Positions 31,760-40,870 of a stretch of DNA of 41,283 nucleotides are shown here, piece by piece (the stretch's first letter is position 1; the number at the start of each line of letters is the position of its first letter). Both the position numbers and the translations under genes were made by a program. The notes below the pieces were generated by a model, which worked only from the letters and a program-made list of their open reading frames with translations, made no database searches and had not been told where the DNA came from. The DNA is from Chloroflexota bacterium (lineage in GTDB: Bacteria; Chloroflexota; Limnocylindria; P2-11E), in contig VBIL01000164.1 in NCBI GenBank assembly GCA_005879975.1, positions 1 to 41,283 on the forward strand, read 5' to 3'.

Positions 31760-32888
31760 AGCAGTCGTCGCCAGATAACGCTCTGCCCGGCCGAGCGGGC
31801 TCGCGATCCGGAACGCGAGCGCGATCAGGAAGGTGATCACACCAATCACGGCATAGATCAAGCGGACGTCGCCCGTTCTCTCGATGAGGAAGCCGCCCGC
31901 GAGCGCGCCGATCGGATTGGCGGACCATGCGAGCACCATCGCGACGCTGATGATGCGACCGAGCATGTGATTCGGGACGATTCCAGAAAGAGCTCGTGTA
32001 GGCAAGGGCTGTCGTGAGGAGGGCTGAGAGCATCAGTGCCCCGAGCGCGACATTGCCGAATGACCACCGCCTTCGAAGCGGACCTGCGGCGAGTGACAGC
32101 ACGACCACCCCCGCGGCACCCGCGGCGAATAGCGTGCCCACCTGAGTGTCCGAGGCGCCTAGAGCCTCCTTCGAGAACAGCACAAGTTGCGCGAATACCG
32201 TGGCGTCGACCATGTTGATCAGGGCCATCATCAGCGAGATGTTCCGCAGTACGGGGTGTGACAGGACGTAGCGGAGCCCCTCGACGATGTCCTGGCGGAT
32301 GCTCGTCGCACGCCGAATGACCGACGCGTTGAACGCGCGGCGGATCAGCGAGAGCGCGAGCGCCGACACGACGTACGACGCCGCGTCCACGTACAAGACC
32401 GTCTCGACGGGTACGAACGCCAGGGCAGCGCCGGCAACGAGCGGGCCGAGCACCGACGCAGCCGCGAAGCTTGCCTGGATCCGCCCATTCGCCGTGACGA
32501 GCTCATCGCCCGAGACAAGGCTCGGGATGGCGCCGAACTCGGCCGCGACGAAGAAGATCGAAAGCGTCGACGAGACGAACGTCACGGCGTAGATCCACCA
32601 GAGCGACAGCACGCCCGCCACCGCGGCGAGGGGCACCGAGGCGATCGTCAGCGCCGACAGGACGTCGACCGTGATCATCAGCCGCTTCCGGTCGGTGCGA
32701 TCCGTCCATGCTCCGATCGCGAGACCAAAAAGGAGCTGGGGCGCCGTGTAGATCGCTAGCGTGGCACCGAGCGCGATGGCCGACCCCGTGACCTTGAACA
32801 CGATGAGCGGCATCGCGAATTGGGTGATCGAATTGCCGAAGCTCGAGACCGTCTCGCCGGTCCAGAACTTCCAGAAGTCGAGCTTCAG
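31742..32888 (-). pseudogene. Major facilitator superfamily transporter, frame broken by internal deletion
   Basis: The frame from about 32888 reads a normal MFS half: FWKFWTGETVSSFGNSITQF, GAWTDRTDRKRLM, FGAIPSLVSGDELVTANG, and later LLTTALAYTSSFW. At about 31985-31993 the family sequence jumps to another frame (GIVPNHMLGRIISVAMVLAWSANPIGALAGGF in parts), ending at 31742. About 25-28 residues around transmembrane helices 9-10 are missing. There is no ATG, GTG or TTG before residue 26; CTG 32888 overlaps the upstream TGA and gives the expected N-terminus. The relatives export drugs or siderophores (enterobactin-exporter-like group). The gene is not functional as written. Confidence 0.75.
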
Positions 32889-34561
32889 TCGGCCGCGTCT
32901 CCGGTGGCGGTCTTCTTTTGGGCGCCGCCACCCCGGCGTCCGCGTCCGCCGCGGCGCCCGCGCCGCGTCCGCTTGCGCGGGGCACCTTCAGGTGTCATTG
33001 GAGCCGGGCTCGGACCCGGCACCGCGGCCGAGCCGACCTCCGCCAGCGGCGTTTGAGCGTCCGGCATCGGCAACGCCGGCTGCGCCGGCCGAACGTCCCC
33101 GTTCAGCCGGTCGAAGTCGCCGAGGACGGTGCGCACTTCAACATGCTCGCGGTCGATGACGAAGCCCGCCTTCTTGCCGTGCTCTTCCGCTCGCATGACG
33201 CCGCGCTCGACCGCGCGCCGCATCGTGGATTCGAGCGCGTCCCCTTCGACGCGCGACAGGAGCTCGGCGAAGAGCGCCTGGTTCACCCAGTCGACGCGCT
33301 CACCCTTCCCGCGGGTCGATCCGACGAAGTTGAAGAGGTGGACGATCGATGCCGCCGGCTGTCGCGCGTAGACGACGAGCGGATGACCTTCGCTGAGCCA
33401 GCACATCGTGATCTGCCGGCCCTCGCGCTCGACCTGCTCCGTCTGGATCGCGCCACGCTCCTCGGCGATGTTGAAGAGCGTTTCAAGGAGCAGTCGCCGC
33501 TGTGAACGGCCGCGCGCGAGCCCACCCGGTTGGTCCGCACGCGAAAGTGGATCGAGGACGGCCTCGACCGCCGGGATGCGCCGGGTGTCCTTGCTGGTCA
33601 CCGTGTCGATGCGGCGTAGCACGCGCACCAGGTGGAAGAACGTCTCGGCCACGAGCGGCGACGACATGTTCGGGGCGAGCATCTGCTTGGCCTTGGCGCG
33701 AGCGCGACCCTCGAGCTTCGCGAGGACCGTGCCCTGGTCGATGCCCGCGTCGATCCGCTGCTCGAGAACGCTGGAGGCTTCCTTCTCGGAGAGCGGCACG
33801 ACGCTCGTGACGAAGTCGCCGCGCGCCATTGCCCGCGCATGGAGCGCGACGAGCTGGTCGAGGAGCAGGACCGCGAGTCGGCGCTGCTCCTTTTCCGACT
33901 CGGGCGACGCGGTCGGCACGACCGCCGGAACGTGTGGCTCGGTGCGCGCATGCACGCGGACGGCGCCGCGCCGCTGCGGCGTGCGGCGCGCCGACTCGGC
34001 GAGGACGGGCTTGTCCACCTGCGTGTCGTCGGCCCGCAGAGCCGTGCGGGTCCAGCGCGCCTGCGGGATGAGATCTTCCAGGAGGAAGACGTCATCGCGC
34101 AGATACGGCGAGTCGCGGAGCTCGTTCGCGAGCGACTTGTCGCCGGCGATCAGATAGACCTTCTTGTCCTCGTCCTTGATGGCCTTGCAGAGCGCGTTGA
34201 GATCGCGATCACCCGAGACGATGAACCAGACCTCGATGTCCTGCCGGTCCTTGTACAGGAGCTTCAACGCACGGGTGATGAGGACCGCGTCCGACCGGCC
34301 CTTGAGGAGGCGGCCGCTCATGCGCTGGGCGACCGCGATCGGCTCCATCCCGGTGAACTCGAGGGCCATGAGGAGCGTCTCGTCCTGCGCCGCGACCTCC
34401 TGTCCGAAGATCGCGAGCTTCACGCGGACCGGGCCGAACTCCGCGGCCTTTTGCAGGATCGCTTGCAGGATCGAAAGCGTCGATGGCAGCGCGCCGGTGG
34501 TGTGCTGGCGCAGGGTGTAGTAGACGTTCTCCCAGTCGATTAGGAGGGCGACGTCAGGCAA
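32885..34561 (-). CDS. NYN-domain (PIN-like) protein with basic Arg/Gly-rich tail
   Basis: A 558-residue protein. Residues 1-160 form a NYN/LabA-type PIN-like domain, with acidic residues in VALLIDWENVYYTL, KGRSDAVLITRAL and FIVSGDRDLNALCKAI. These are the expected metal ligands of a nuclease. The long middle part is helical, includes winged-helix-like blocks and is not recognised. The last 40 residues are rich in Arg and Gly, suggesting RNA or DNA binding. TTG 34561 was chosen for GGAG 7 bases upstream and because the domain starts there; GTG 34621 is an alternative. The 183 bases to tldD hold a divergent promoter region only. An RNA-processing role is inferred. Confidence 0.82.
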   Translation of the reverse strand: MPDVALLIDWENVYYTLRQHTTGALPSTLSILQAILQKAAEFGPVRVKLAIFGQEVAAQDETLLMALEFTGMEPIAVAQRMSGRLLKGRSDAVLITRALKLLYKDRQDIEVWFIVSGDRDLNALCKAIKDEDKKVYLIAGDKSLANELRDSPYLRDDVFLLEDLIPQARWTRTALRADDTQVDKPVLAESARRTPQRRGAVRVHARTEPHVPAVVPTASPESEKEQRRLAVLLLDQLVALHARAMARGDFVTSVVPLSEKEASSVLEQRIDAGIDQGTVLAKLEGRARAKAKQMLAPNMSSPLVAETFFHLVRVLRRIDTVTSKDTRRIPAVEAVLDPLSRADQPGGLARGRSQRRLLLETLFNIAEERGAIQTEQVEREGRQITMCWLSEGHPLVVYARQPAASIVHLFNFVGSTRGKGERVDWVNQALFAELLSRVEGDALESTMRRAVERGVMRAEEHGKKAGFVIDREHVEVRTVLGDFDRLNGDVRPAQPALPMPDAQTPLAEVGSAAVPGPSPAPMTPEGAPRKRTRRGRRGGRGRRGGGAQKKTATGDAAD

Positions 34562-34744
34562 TAGTTTTCTCCGTATGGGCTCGCGTGCCGCCTGACTCGT
34601 TCGCGGATCGCGGAATTCCACCGCGGTCTCGCGCTTTTGCTCTCCCTCGTCCGCTACCCCGGTTTACCGAGGCTCGGCCGTGAGCGCGTCCATCACAAAC
34701 GCTTCAGTCGTCGCGCGCGCCGTTTTGTCTAACTCTAGCGTCTA

Positions 34745-36190
34745 ATGCGCTCGATGGCCATCACCAGCTCGGTGTCGACGGATCTCGTCCACCTCGCGTC
34801 GTCGCGCGGCGCGACCTACGCGGACGCGCGAGCCGTCGAAAGAGAGCACGAAGCGGTCGGCGTGAAGGATGGCGCGGTGGAGTCCGTGACCCGCACCTCC
34901 GATCGAGGACTCGGCCTTCGTGTGGTCCACAGGGGAGCCTGGGGATTCGCGGCCACCGATCGCACGGATGAGGCGTCGCTGCGCGCGCTGGTCGACGAGG
35001 CTTTCCGCCGCGCGGAGGCCTCGGCATCCGTCCAACGCCGCAGCGTGAGACTCGCGCCGGTCGCGCCGCAGCGCGGTGAGTACCGGACGTCCCTCAAACG
35101 CGATCCCTTTACCGTTCCTCTCGCCGAGCGTATCGACCATCTTCTCGCTGTGGACGCGAACTCCCTGGGCCCGAACGTGAAAACGCGCCGCTCAGCGGTG
35201 GCCGCTTACCGCACGCGCAAGCGCCTCGTCACAAGCGAAGGCACCGACGTAGCTCAGGAGATCGTCGAGACGGGCGCGGGGCTTTCCGTTCTCGCCGTGA
35301 AGGCAGGCCGGAAGCCAGCGAGCCGCTTTGACTCGCGTCTGGTGCGACAGGCGGGATGGGAGTACGTCGAGCATCTCGATCTGGTCGCGCGTGCGGCGCG
35401 CTACCGCGATGACGCCGAGGCGACACTCGACGCGCCGCTTCCGACCGAACGTCCGACGACGCTCGTGTTTGCTCCGGAGTTCCTCGCTCTGCTGGTGCAC
35501 GAGTCCTGCGGACATCCGACCGAGGCCGATCGGCTTCTCGAGCACGAGGTCGCGTTCGCGGGGACGACGTTCATGTGGCCCGAGGACCGCGGAAAGCTGC
35601 GATACGGATCCGCCCACGTGTCGATGACCGCCGACGCGACCCTCCCGGGCGGTATGGGGACGTTCGGGTGGGATGACGACGGCGTGCCGGGCATGCGCAC
35701 CATGCTCGTCGACAAGGGGATCTTCGTCGGCTACCTCACGTCGCGCGAGACGGCCGGCGCGCTCGGCCTGCCTGTCGCGATCGGCTCGGCCCGCGCGGAA
35801 GGCTGGCAGCACTTCCCGATCGTGCGGATGGTGAACGTGAGCCTCGATCCCGGAACCGTCCCCTACGCCGACCTCCTCCGCGGCGTCGACTCGGGGCTTC
35901 TCCTCGAAGCGCCGGCGTCGTACTCGCTCGACGACAAGCGTCAGAACTTCCACTTCTCGACGCAAACCGCGCGCGTCATCCGCGATGGCGCGCTCGACGG
36001 GTACGTCCGCGGTGTGGCGTTCCAATCGCTCACGCCGGACTTCTGGGGACGCTGCGACGGTGTCGCCGACGACTGGGAGCTCCATGGCTTTCTCTCGTGC
36101 GCGAAGGGCGAGCCGCTTCAGCTCATGCGGGTCGGCCACGGCGCCGCGCACGCGCGCTTCCGTGACGTCCCGATCGAGGTTCGCGAATGA
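34745..36190 (+). CDS. tldD: TldD metalloprotease subunit
   Basis: A 481-residue protein of peptidase family U62/M103. The zinc motif H-E-x3-H is in LVHESCGHPTEADRLLEHE (His252). The N-terminal DAR and G-x-GLRVVHRGAWGFAATD segments and the C-terminal block (DGYVRGVAFQS, FWGRCDGVADDW) are typical. TldD pairs with TldE to trim unfolded or modified peptides (microcin B17 maturation, CcdA turnover in E. coli). It overlaps tldE by four bases. No peptide-natural-product precursor is evident beside it. Confidence 0.95.
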   Translation: MRSMAITSSVSTDLVHLASSRGATYADARAVEREHEAVGVKDGAVESVTRTSDRGLGLRVVHRGAWGFAATDRTDEASLRALVDEAFRRAEASASVQRRSVRLAPVAPQRGEYRTSLKRDPFTVPLAERIDHLLAVDANSLGPNVKTRRSAVAAYRTRKRLVTSEGTDVAQEIVETGAGLSVLAVKAGRKPASRFDSRLVRQAGWEYVEHLDLVARAARYRDDAEATLDAPLPTERPTTLVFAPEFLALLVHESCGHPTEADRLLEHEVAFAGTTFMWPEDRGKLRYGSAHVSMTADATLPGGMGTFGWDDDGVPGMRTMLVDKGIFVGYLTSRETAGALGLPVAIGSARAEGWQHFPIVRMVNVSLDPGTVPYADLLRGVDSGLLLEAPASYSLDDKRQNFHFSTQTARVIRDGALDGYVRGVAFQSLTPDFWGRCDGVADDWELHGFLSCAKGEPLQLMRVGHGAAHARFRDVPIEVRE

Positions 36191-37554
36191 CGCTCCTCGG
36201 CGCGGACGCGCTTCTCGGTCCCGTCCGGGAAGCGCTCCGGGGCGTCCAGGCTGATGAGGCAGATGCGCACGTGCATCGTCGCCGCGCGGCGATCAGCCGC
36301 TATTCGCACAGCTCGATCCACCAGAACGCGGTATCCGACGAGACGCACGTCCGTGTTCGCGCGATCGTCGGCAAGGCGGTCGGCGTGGTGACGACGAACT
36401 CGCTGGCGGTCGCCGACGTGCGCCGTGCGCTCGCCGACGCCGCCGCGCTCGCGCGCGCGAGCCGGCCCGACGTCGCATGGCCCGGGGTCGCGGAGCCTGC
36501 GCCCATCCCGAGCAGCGCCGCCTTTCACGAGGAGACCGCGCGCACCGATGCGCGTACGCAGGCGCGGGCCATCGGAGCGATCTGCGCGGCCGTACCCCAG
36601 GGGATGCGCGCCGCGGGCACGTCGCAGATCGAGATCACCGAGGACGCCGTCGCGAACTCCCGGGGCGTCGCGGCGTACGCACCGGCGACGATGGCCTACC
36701 TGCGTGCTCTGGTGCAGAGCGAGACTCACAGCGGCTCGGGATACGCCGAAGATCTCTCGATGCGCATGGACGGGATCTTTCCCGAGCGCGTGGCCGCGCG
36801 TGCGGTGGAGAAATGCGCGCTCGACCGCGACCGCCGGCAGCTCCCGGCTGGCGACTACGAGGCGGTCTTCGAAGAGCTCGCCGTCGCCGAGATCCTCCGC
36901 ATCATGTCGATCACCGGCCTGGGCGCGGAATCGGTGCGGGAAGGGCGGTCATTCATGGCCGGTCGGATCGGCGAGCGCGTGACGAGCGAAGCCTTCACTC
37001 TCTCGGACGACGCGCTCGACGCGCGGACGCTCGGAATTCCCTTCGACGTGGAGGGCACGCCTAAGCTGAAGGTGCTGCTCATCGAGAAGGGCGTCGCGCG
37101 CGGACCGGTCTACGACCGGACCTCGGCGAAGGCGATGGGGGCGCGTTCGACCGGCCACGCCGCCGACCCCTCCCGCTACGCGCCCGGCGGACACGCCGGC
37201 AACCTCACGATGGCCGGCGGTGGCGCCACTCGCGAGGAGCTCATCGCCGCGGTCAGCCACGGCGTGTTGATCACGCGCTTCCATTACACGAATACGCCGG
37301 ACCCGCGCGCCGCGACGATGACCGGCACCACGCGGGATGGGACGTTCCTGATCGAGAACGGGAAGATCACGGCGGCGCTCGCGAACGTGCGCTACACGAT
37401 GAGCGCGCTCGACCTCTTCGCCGGGATCGAGCTCCTCGGACCGCAGCGGCTTGCGCGGGACTGGTGGAGCTCCAACGGGATGGGCTCCGTCGTGTGCCTC
37501 GTCCCGCCCATGAAGGTGCGCCGCGCGACGATCACGGGATCGAGCCCGCTCTAA
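36187..37554 (+). CDS. tldE: TldE/PmbA metalloprotease subunit
   Basis: A 455-residue partner of TldD in the same U62 family. It lacks the HExxxH motif, as expected for the structural subunit, but keeps the family blocks VGVVTTNSL, RTLGIPFDVEGTPKLKVLLIEKGVARGPVYD in pieces, GNLTMAGG and GVLITRFHYTNTPDP. It forms the heterodimer whose cavity holds the TldD zinc. ATG 36187 overlaps the tldD stop (ATGA). The stop overlaps the convergent cytochrome gene by four bases. Confidence 0.95.
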   Translation: MTLLGADALLGPVREALRGVQADEADAHVHRRRAAISRYSHSSIHQNAVSDETHVRVRAIVGKAVGVVTTNSLAVADVRRALADAAALARASRPDVAWPGVAEPAPIPSSAAFHEETARTDARTQARAIGAICAAVPQGMRAAGTSQIEITEDAVANSRGVAAYAPATMAYLRALVQSETHSGSGYAEDLSMRMDGIFPERVAARAVEKCALDRDRRQLPAGDYEAVFEELAVAEILRIMSITGLGAESVREGRSFMAGRIGERVTSEAFTLSDDALDARTLGIPFDVEGTPKLKVLLIEKGVARGPVYDRTSAKAMGARSTGHAADPSRYAPGGHAGNLTMAGGGATREELIAAVSHGVLITRFHYTNTPDPRAATMTGTTRDGTFLIENGKITAALANVRYTMSALDLFAGIELLGPQRLARDWWSSNGMGSVVCLVPPMKVRRATITGSSPL

Positions 37555-38111
37555 GTGGCTTTGCCCGCTGCGAGGGCCTGCAAGAAGCGGATGATCTCCC
37601 AGCGTTCGGTGTCGCTGAGCTTGGGCTTACCAGTCGCGGGATCGACGACCGACCACGCTGGCATCGCCGTCGAAGGGATGCCTTCACTGATCCAGTAGAA
37701 GAGCTCGCCCGGCGCGTGCTGCGGGACGTGGACCTGGAGATTGAATGGACGAGGCTGCAGCGTGAAGGCCGCGGGCCCATCGCCGAGCCCCTGCGGCCCG
37801 TGGCAGATCACGCAGTTCGCCTGATAGACCGCGCGTCCGGCGGCGACGCTGGCGGGCGTATCGGGCGTCGGATTCTGCGCGAGGCGCGCGAGGATCGGGA
37901 CGGGCGGCGTGGGGATGTTTGGTGCGACCGTATAGGCGAGACCGAGAGAGAGCGCGACGAGGGCGCCGAGGAAGCCCGCGCTCTGCGCGAAGCGGCGCCA
38001 GTCGTCCCCACGGCGCCATCGGATCAGCGCGAGAAGACCGAAGAGGACCACTCCGACCGCGAGCACGATGGCGATCTGCTCGAGACCTTGCCGCGAGATC
38101 GGAAAGGTCAC
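37551..38111 (-). CDS. Membrane-anchored monohaem cytochrome c
   Basis: A 186-residue protein with two N-terminal membrane segments (about 12-31 and 46-63) and a class I cytochrome domain. The haem site is NCVICHG (Cys100, Cys103, His104), with a likely Met ligand in STAMPAWS. The GRAVYQANCVICHGPQGLGDGPAA layout is of the cbb3/CcoP or oxidase-associated type. GTG 38111 overlaps the upstream stop (GTGA). It is the last gene of the CopCD operon and a client of the Ccm system. Confidence 0.92.
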   Translation of the reverse strand: MTFPISRQGLEQIAIVLAVGVVLFGLLALIRWRRGDDWRRFAQSAGFLGALVALSLGLAYTVAPNIPTPPVPILARLAQNPTPDTPASVAAGRAVYQANCVICHGPQGLGDGPAAFTLQPRPFNLQVHVPQHAPGELFYWISEGIPSTAMPAWSVVDPATGKPKLSDTERWEIIRFLQALAAGKAT

Positions 38112-38278
38112 TTCTCGAGGTCCGGCTTAATCGCGGGAGTGGCCTTCGCCTTCTTCTTCTCTTTGCGCGTCGACCACCACCAGAGGCCGACGAAGAGGAC
38201 GAGCGGCACGCCCAGCTCGAGGATCTCGTCGAGCCAGGTGCCGGTCACGCCGTGCGTCGAGACCGACGCGAAGATCAT
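38108..38278 (-). CDS. Small single-pass membrane protein of the CopCD operon
   Basis: A 56-residue protein: a short outer N-terminus (MIFASVSTHGVTG), one membrane helix (LGVPLVLFVGLWWWS) and a Lys-rich cytosolic tail. It overlaps both neighbours by about four bases (ATGA with CopCD, GTGA with the cytochrome), which supports it as a real gene. I do not recognise it. Position suggests an assembly or subunit role in the same membrane complex. Confidence 0.75.
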   Translation of the reverse strand: MIFASVSTHGVTGTWLDEILELGVPLVLFVGLWWWSTRKEKKKAKATPAIKPDLEK

Positions 38279-40242
38279 CGCGATACATCGAGGCTATACG
38301 CACCCGTGCCTTCGTTCCCGACGCCGATCGTGACCTTCCAGGTGCCCGGGTCGAGGCCGGCGATCGCGAATTTGTAGCGGCCCGGACCGAGCGTTGCGGC
38401 ATCTTCCGTCGCATCGATCGGGGCTTGCGACGTCGGACCCGTGAAGGTCGCTCGCATCTGCTTCCCCGTGACCGGGCTGCCGTCCGCCCCGATCAGGACC
38501 GCGAACATCGTGATCGGAGCTCCCGATTGCGGAGTCGCTGGATCGGTGAACACGATCATCGTGTACGGGCCGATCGTGATGACCTGCGATGTCGTCGAAC
38601 CGCCGCTTGGTGCGCCGACCGGGAAGGTGAAGACCGTGCTCACGTCCTCGCGCCCGGGCAGTCGAACGATTGCCTGGATCTTCCAAGTCCCATACATCGC
38701 GGTCGGGCTGCCGTTAGCGATGTACTCGCCCGGCACGCGCTCCGTCGCGACGAGCTCCTGTTCGCCCATGTCGTGCTCGACCATCGTGAAACGGAATGCG
38801 ACCTTCTCCGCGCCGGCGACCGGTGCGAGACCTTGATGCACGCGCAGCACGTAGGTGTTGCGACCCGGGCCGCCGCTCGCGACGAGCATCTCGAGCCGCA
38901 GACCGGAGACGTGCTGGGTCTGGTCGTACGCCGCGGCCGACGGCTGCGCCGGCGGCGCGAACGCCGTGAGGAATGCGGCGGCGACGACGATCGCGACGAA
39001 GATCGCCGTTTCGGCAAGCGTGTCCCGGATAAGCGCCGCCCGCGCGCGAATCCCCGCGCGGAGGCGCGGTCCCCAGCGCAGCAGATTGAAGGCGCCGATC
39101 GCGAGCGCGACGAGCACCAGGACGATCTTTGTCGCAAGCGCGATCCCGTACGGTGTCTCGTAGAGGTCGTTGATGAGAACGAGTCGGTCGAAGGCCTGGA
39201 GCGCACCCGCGGTGATCAGCAGCCCGGTGGCGATGAGCGCGGTCACTGAGAAGCGCCAGACAGCTGCGCCCAGCGCTCTCGCGTCCTCGACCGTCTCGTC
39301 GTGGCTCGCGAGGAGTACGCACCAGAGCAGCGCGACGACGCCCCCGGTCCAGACCGAGACAGATAGCACATGGACGAAGTCGAGCGCCATGCTCTTGAGG
39401 CTCCCGAGCGCCGTGGCATGCGACACGAGGGTCGCCGTCATCGCGGCGGCGATGCCCGCCGCGAGCGCGATCATGCGCCGAGGGCGGAATGTCGCGAGCG
39501 GACCGAGCGTCATGACGCCCCCCCCGGCGAGCGCACCGACCGGCCGCATCAATGCGAGGCGCGGACTGATCGAGACAGCCGCGAGCACGAGACCAGCGAA
39601 CGCCCGCACGGCGAGCATGAGGCCGAGCCGCGGAGGAAGCTTCGCGCCTTGATCGGCGATGAGTGCGAGCGATCCTGCGACGATGAACGCACCCGCGACG
39701 GTGAGAAGGGCCGACTCTCGGCGCGGGTCGGGCCCCGCGGGAGCCACGAAGAGCACGAAGAAGGCCGTGCCGAGCCCGAGCGCGATGCCGGCGTAGGAAA
39801 GAGCGCGGCCGGCGATCTCCAGGGGATTGGGAGGCGGAGCGGCCTCGGGGACAGGCGGCGGTGTGGGAATCGGACCGTTCCCCACGACGAAGGCGAAGCT
39901 CCCCTTCGTCGTGTGGCCATCGACCGCGCTCGTCGCTGTCCACGCGACCGTGTAGCCCCCGTCGGTGATGGGCTCAAGCGAGACCTTGAGGCCGTTGGGG
40001 TCGCCCGAAGGCGCGACGTCGCCCTTGTCGTGACGCTTGCCAGCCGTGTCGAGCACCTGGATGTCGCTCCCCTTGGGGTCGGGTGGCTCGCTGAACTCGA
40101 TCCGCACCTCCGTGGGCGGCTTCACCAGGCGCGCGTCCGACGCCGGGTTGGAACGAACGTAGTTCGCGTGCGCGTCGGCGGCGGTCCCCAGAAGGGCGAC
40201 ACCGCCGATCGCGCACGCGACGATGACGGCCAGGCGACGCAT
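38275..40242 (-). CDS. CopC-CopD-YtkA-type copper protein fusion
   Basis: A 655-residue three-part protein. The signal peptide ends at ADA|H, so the mature protein starts with His25, the CopC copper ligand; a second ligand candidate is His110 in VDGHTTKG. Residues 26-122 are the CopC beta-barrel (HANYVRSNPASDARL, VRIEFSEPP). Residues about 140-430 are CopD with eight or so membrane segments. Residues about 450-655 carry a YtkA/FixH-like outer beta domain (FTMVEHDMGEQEL; MRATFTGP). It should bind copper outside and move it inward, possibly for a cupro-oxidase. ATG 40242 shares a base with the previous stop. Confidence 0.9.
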   Translation of the reverse strand: MRRLAVIVACAIGGVALLGTAADAHANYVRSNPASDARLVKPPTEVRIEFSEPPDPKGSDIQVLDTAGKRHDKGDVAPSGDPNGLKVSLEPITDGGYTVAWTATSAVDGHTTKGSFAFVVGNGPIPTPPPVPEAAPPPNPLEIAGRALSYAGIALGLGTAFFVLFVAPAGPDPRRESALLTVAGAFIVAGSLALIADQGAKLPPRLGLMLAVRAFAGLVLAAVSISPRLALMRPVGALAGGGVMTLGPLATFRPRRMIALAAGIAAAMTATLVSHATALGSLKSMALDFVHVLSVSVWTGGVVALLWCVLLASHDETVEDARALGAAVWRFSVTALIATGLLITAGALQAFDRLVLINDLYETPYGIALATKIVLVLVALAIGAFNLLRWGPRLRAGIRARAALIRDTLAETAIFVAIVVAAAFLTAFAPPAQPSAAAYDQTQHVSGLRLEMLVASGGPGRNTYVLRVHQGLAPVAGAEKVAFRFTMVEHDMGEQELVATERVPGEYIANGSPTAMYGTWKIQAIVRLPGREDVSTVFTFPVGAPSGGSTTSQVITIGPYTMIVFTDPATPQSGAPITMFAVLIGADGSPVTGKQMRATFTGPTSQAPIDATEDAATLGPGRYKFAIAGLDPGTWKVTIGVGNEGTGAYSLDVSR

Positions 40243-40823
40243 CAGGTGCGGCGCGTGACCAGGCCGCCTACGGACGCGATGAGCGCGAGGCCGGCGATGA
40301 CGATGCCAGCGATGACGAGCGTCTGGAGCTGATCGAGACGCGCCGCGAGGTCCGTGGTGGATAGGGCCTTGTCAGGGAACTGCAATCCGTCGGTCGATTC
40401 GATGCCTCCGAACGTGTTCGGTCCCGATTCGAACTTCTCGTCGACCTTGGTCGTGCCTACGTTGCCGAAGATGTGGAACGAGTAATCGCCGGTCTTTGTC
40501 GGCAGCAGCTGGCCCTGGTACTTGCCGGGCAGACCAAACCGTGCGGCGACCTTCAGAGGCATGGTCTTTGCGGAGCCGCCGACGATGACCTCGGCCTGCA
40601 GAGTTTTCTCGAGTCCCTCAACGGCCTTTGCGCCTTGCGTCTCCGTGACGGTGAGGTCCAGAGCGTTCATGTTGTTCACATAAGCAGGTTCGACGATCCA
40701 GCCCACCACAAAGGTGTACGGACCGACATTCCGGCGCTCATGACCGAGCGCGACGTTCCCATTGATAGCGAAGCTCGACGCGACGATGGCGAGCGTCGCC
40801 AGCGCCGCGAGCATGCGCGACAT
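40242..40823 (-). CDS. Exported protein with C-terminal membrane anchor, copper-operon member
   Basis: A 193-residue protein with a signal peptide (about 1-27, cleavage near ALG|HE). Its single outer beta domain contains RNVGPYTFVVGWIVEPAYVNNMN and ends in a membrane helix (LVIAGIVIAGLALIASVGGLV). The domain resembles those found beside CopC/CopD-like genes, but I cannot name a family. AAGGAGGG lies 4 bases upstream of ATG 40823, the strongest Shine-Dalgarno in the operon. Its stop overlaps the CopCD start (TGATG). Confidence 0.75.
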   Translation of the reverse strand: MSRMLAALATLAIVASSFAINGNVALGHERRNVGPYTFVVGWIVEPAYVNNMNALDLTVTETQGAKAVEGLEKTLQAEVIVGGSAKTMPLKVAARFGLPGKYQGQLLPTKTGDYSFHIFGNVGTTKVDEKFESGPNTFGGIESTDGLQFPDKALSTTDLAARLDQLQTLVIAGIVIAGLALIASVGGLVTRRT

Positions 40824-40870
40824 GAGACCCTCCTTGGTCTATTCGAGGTGCGGAGCGCGACGAGGAGGGT

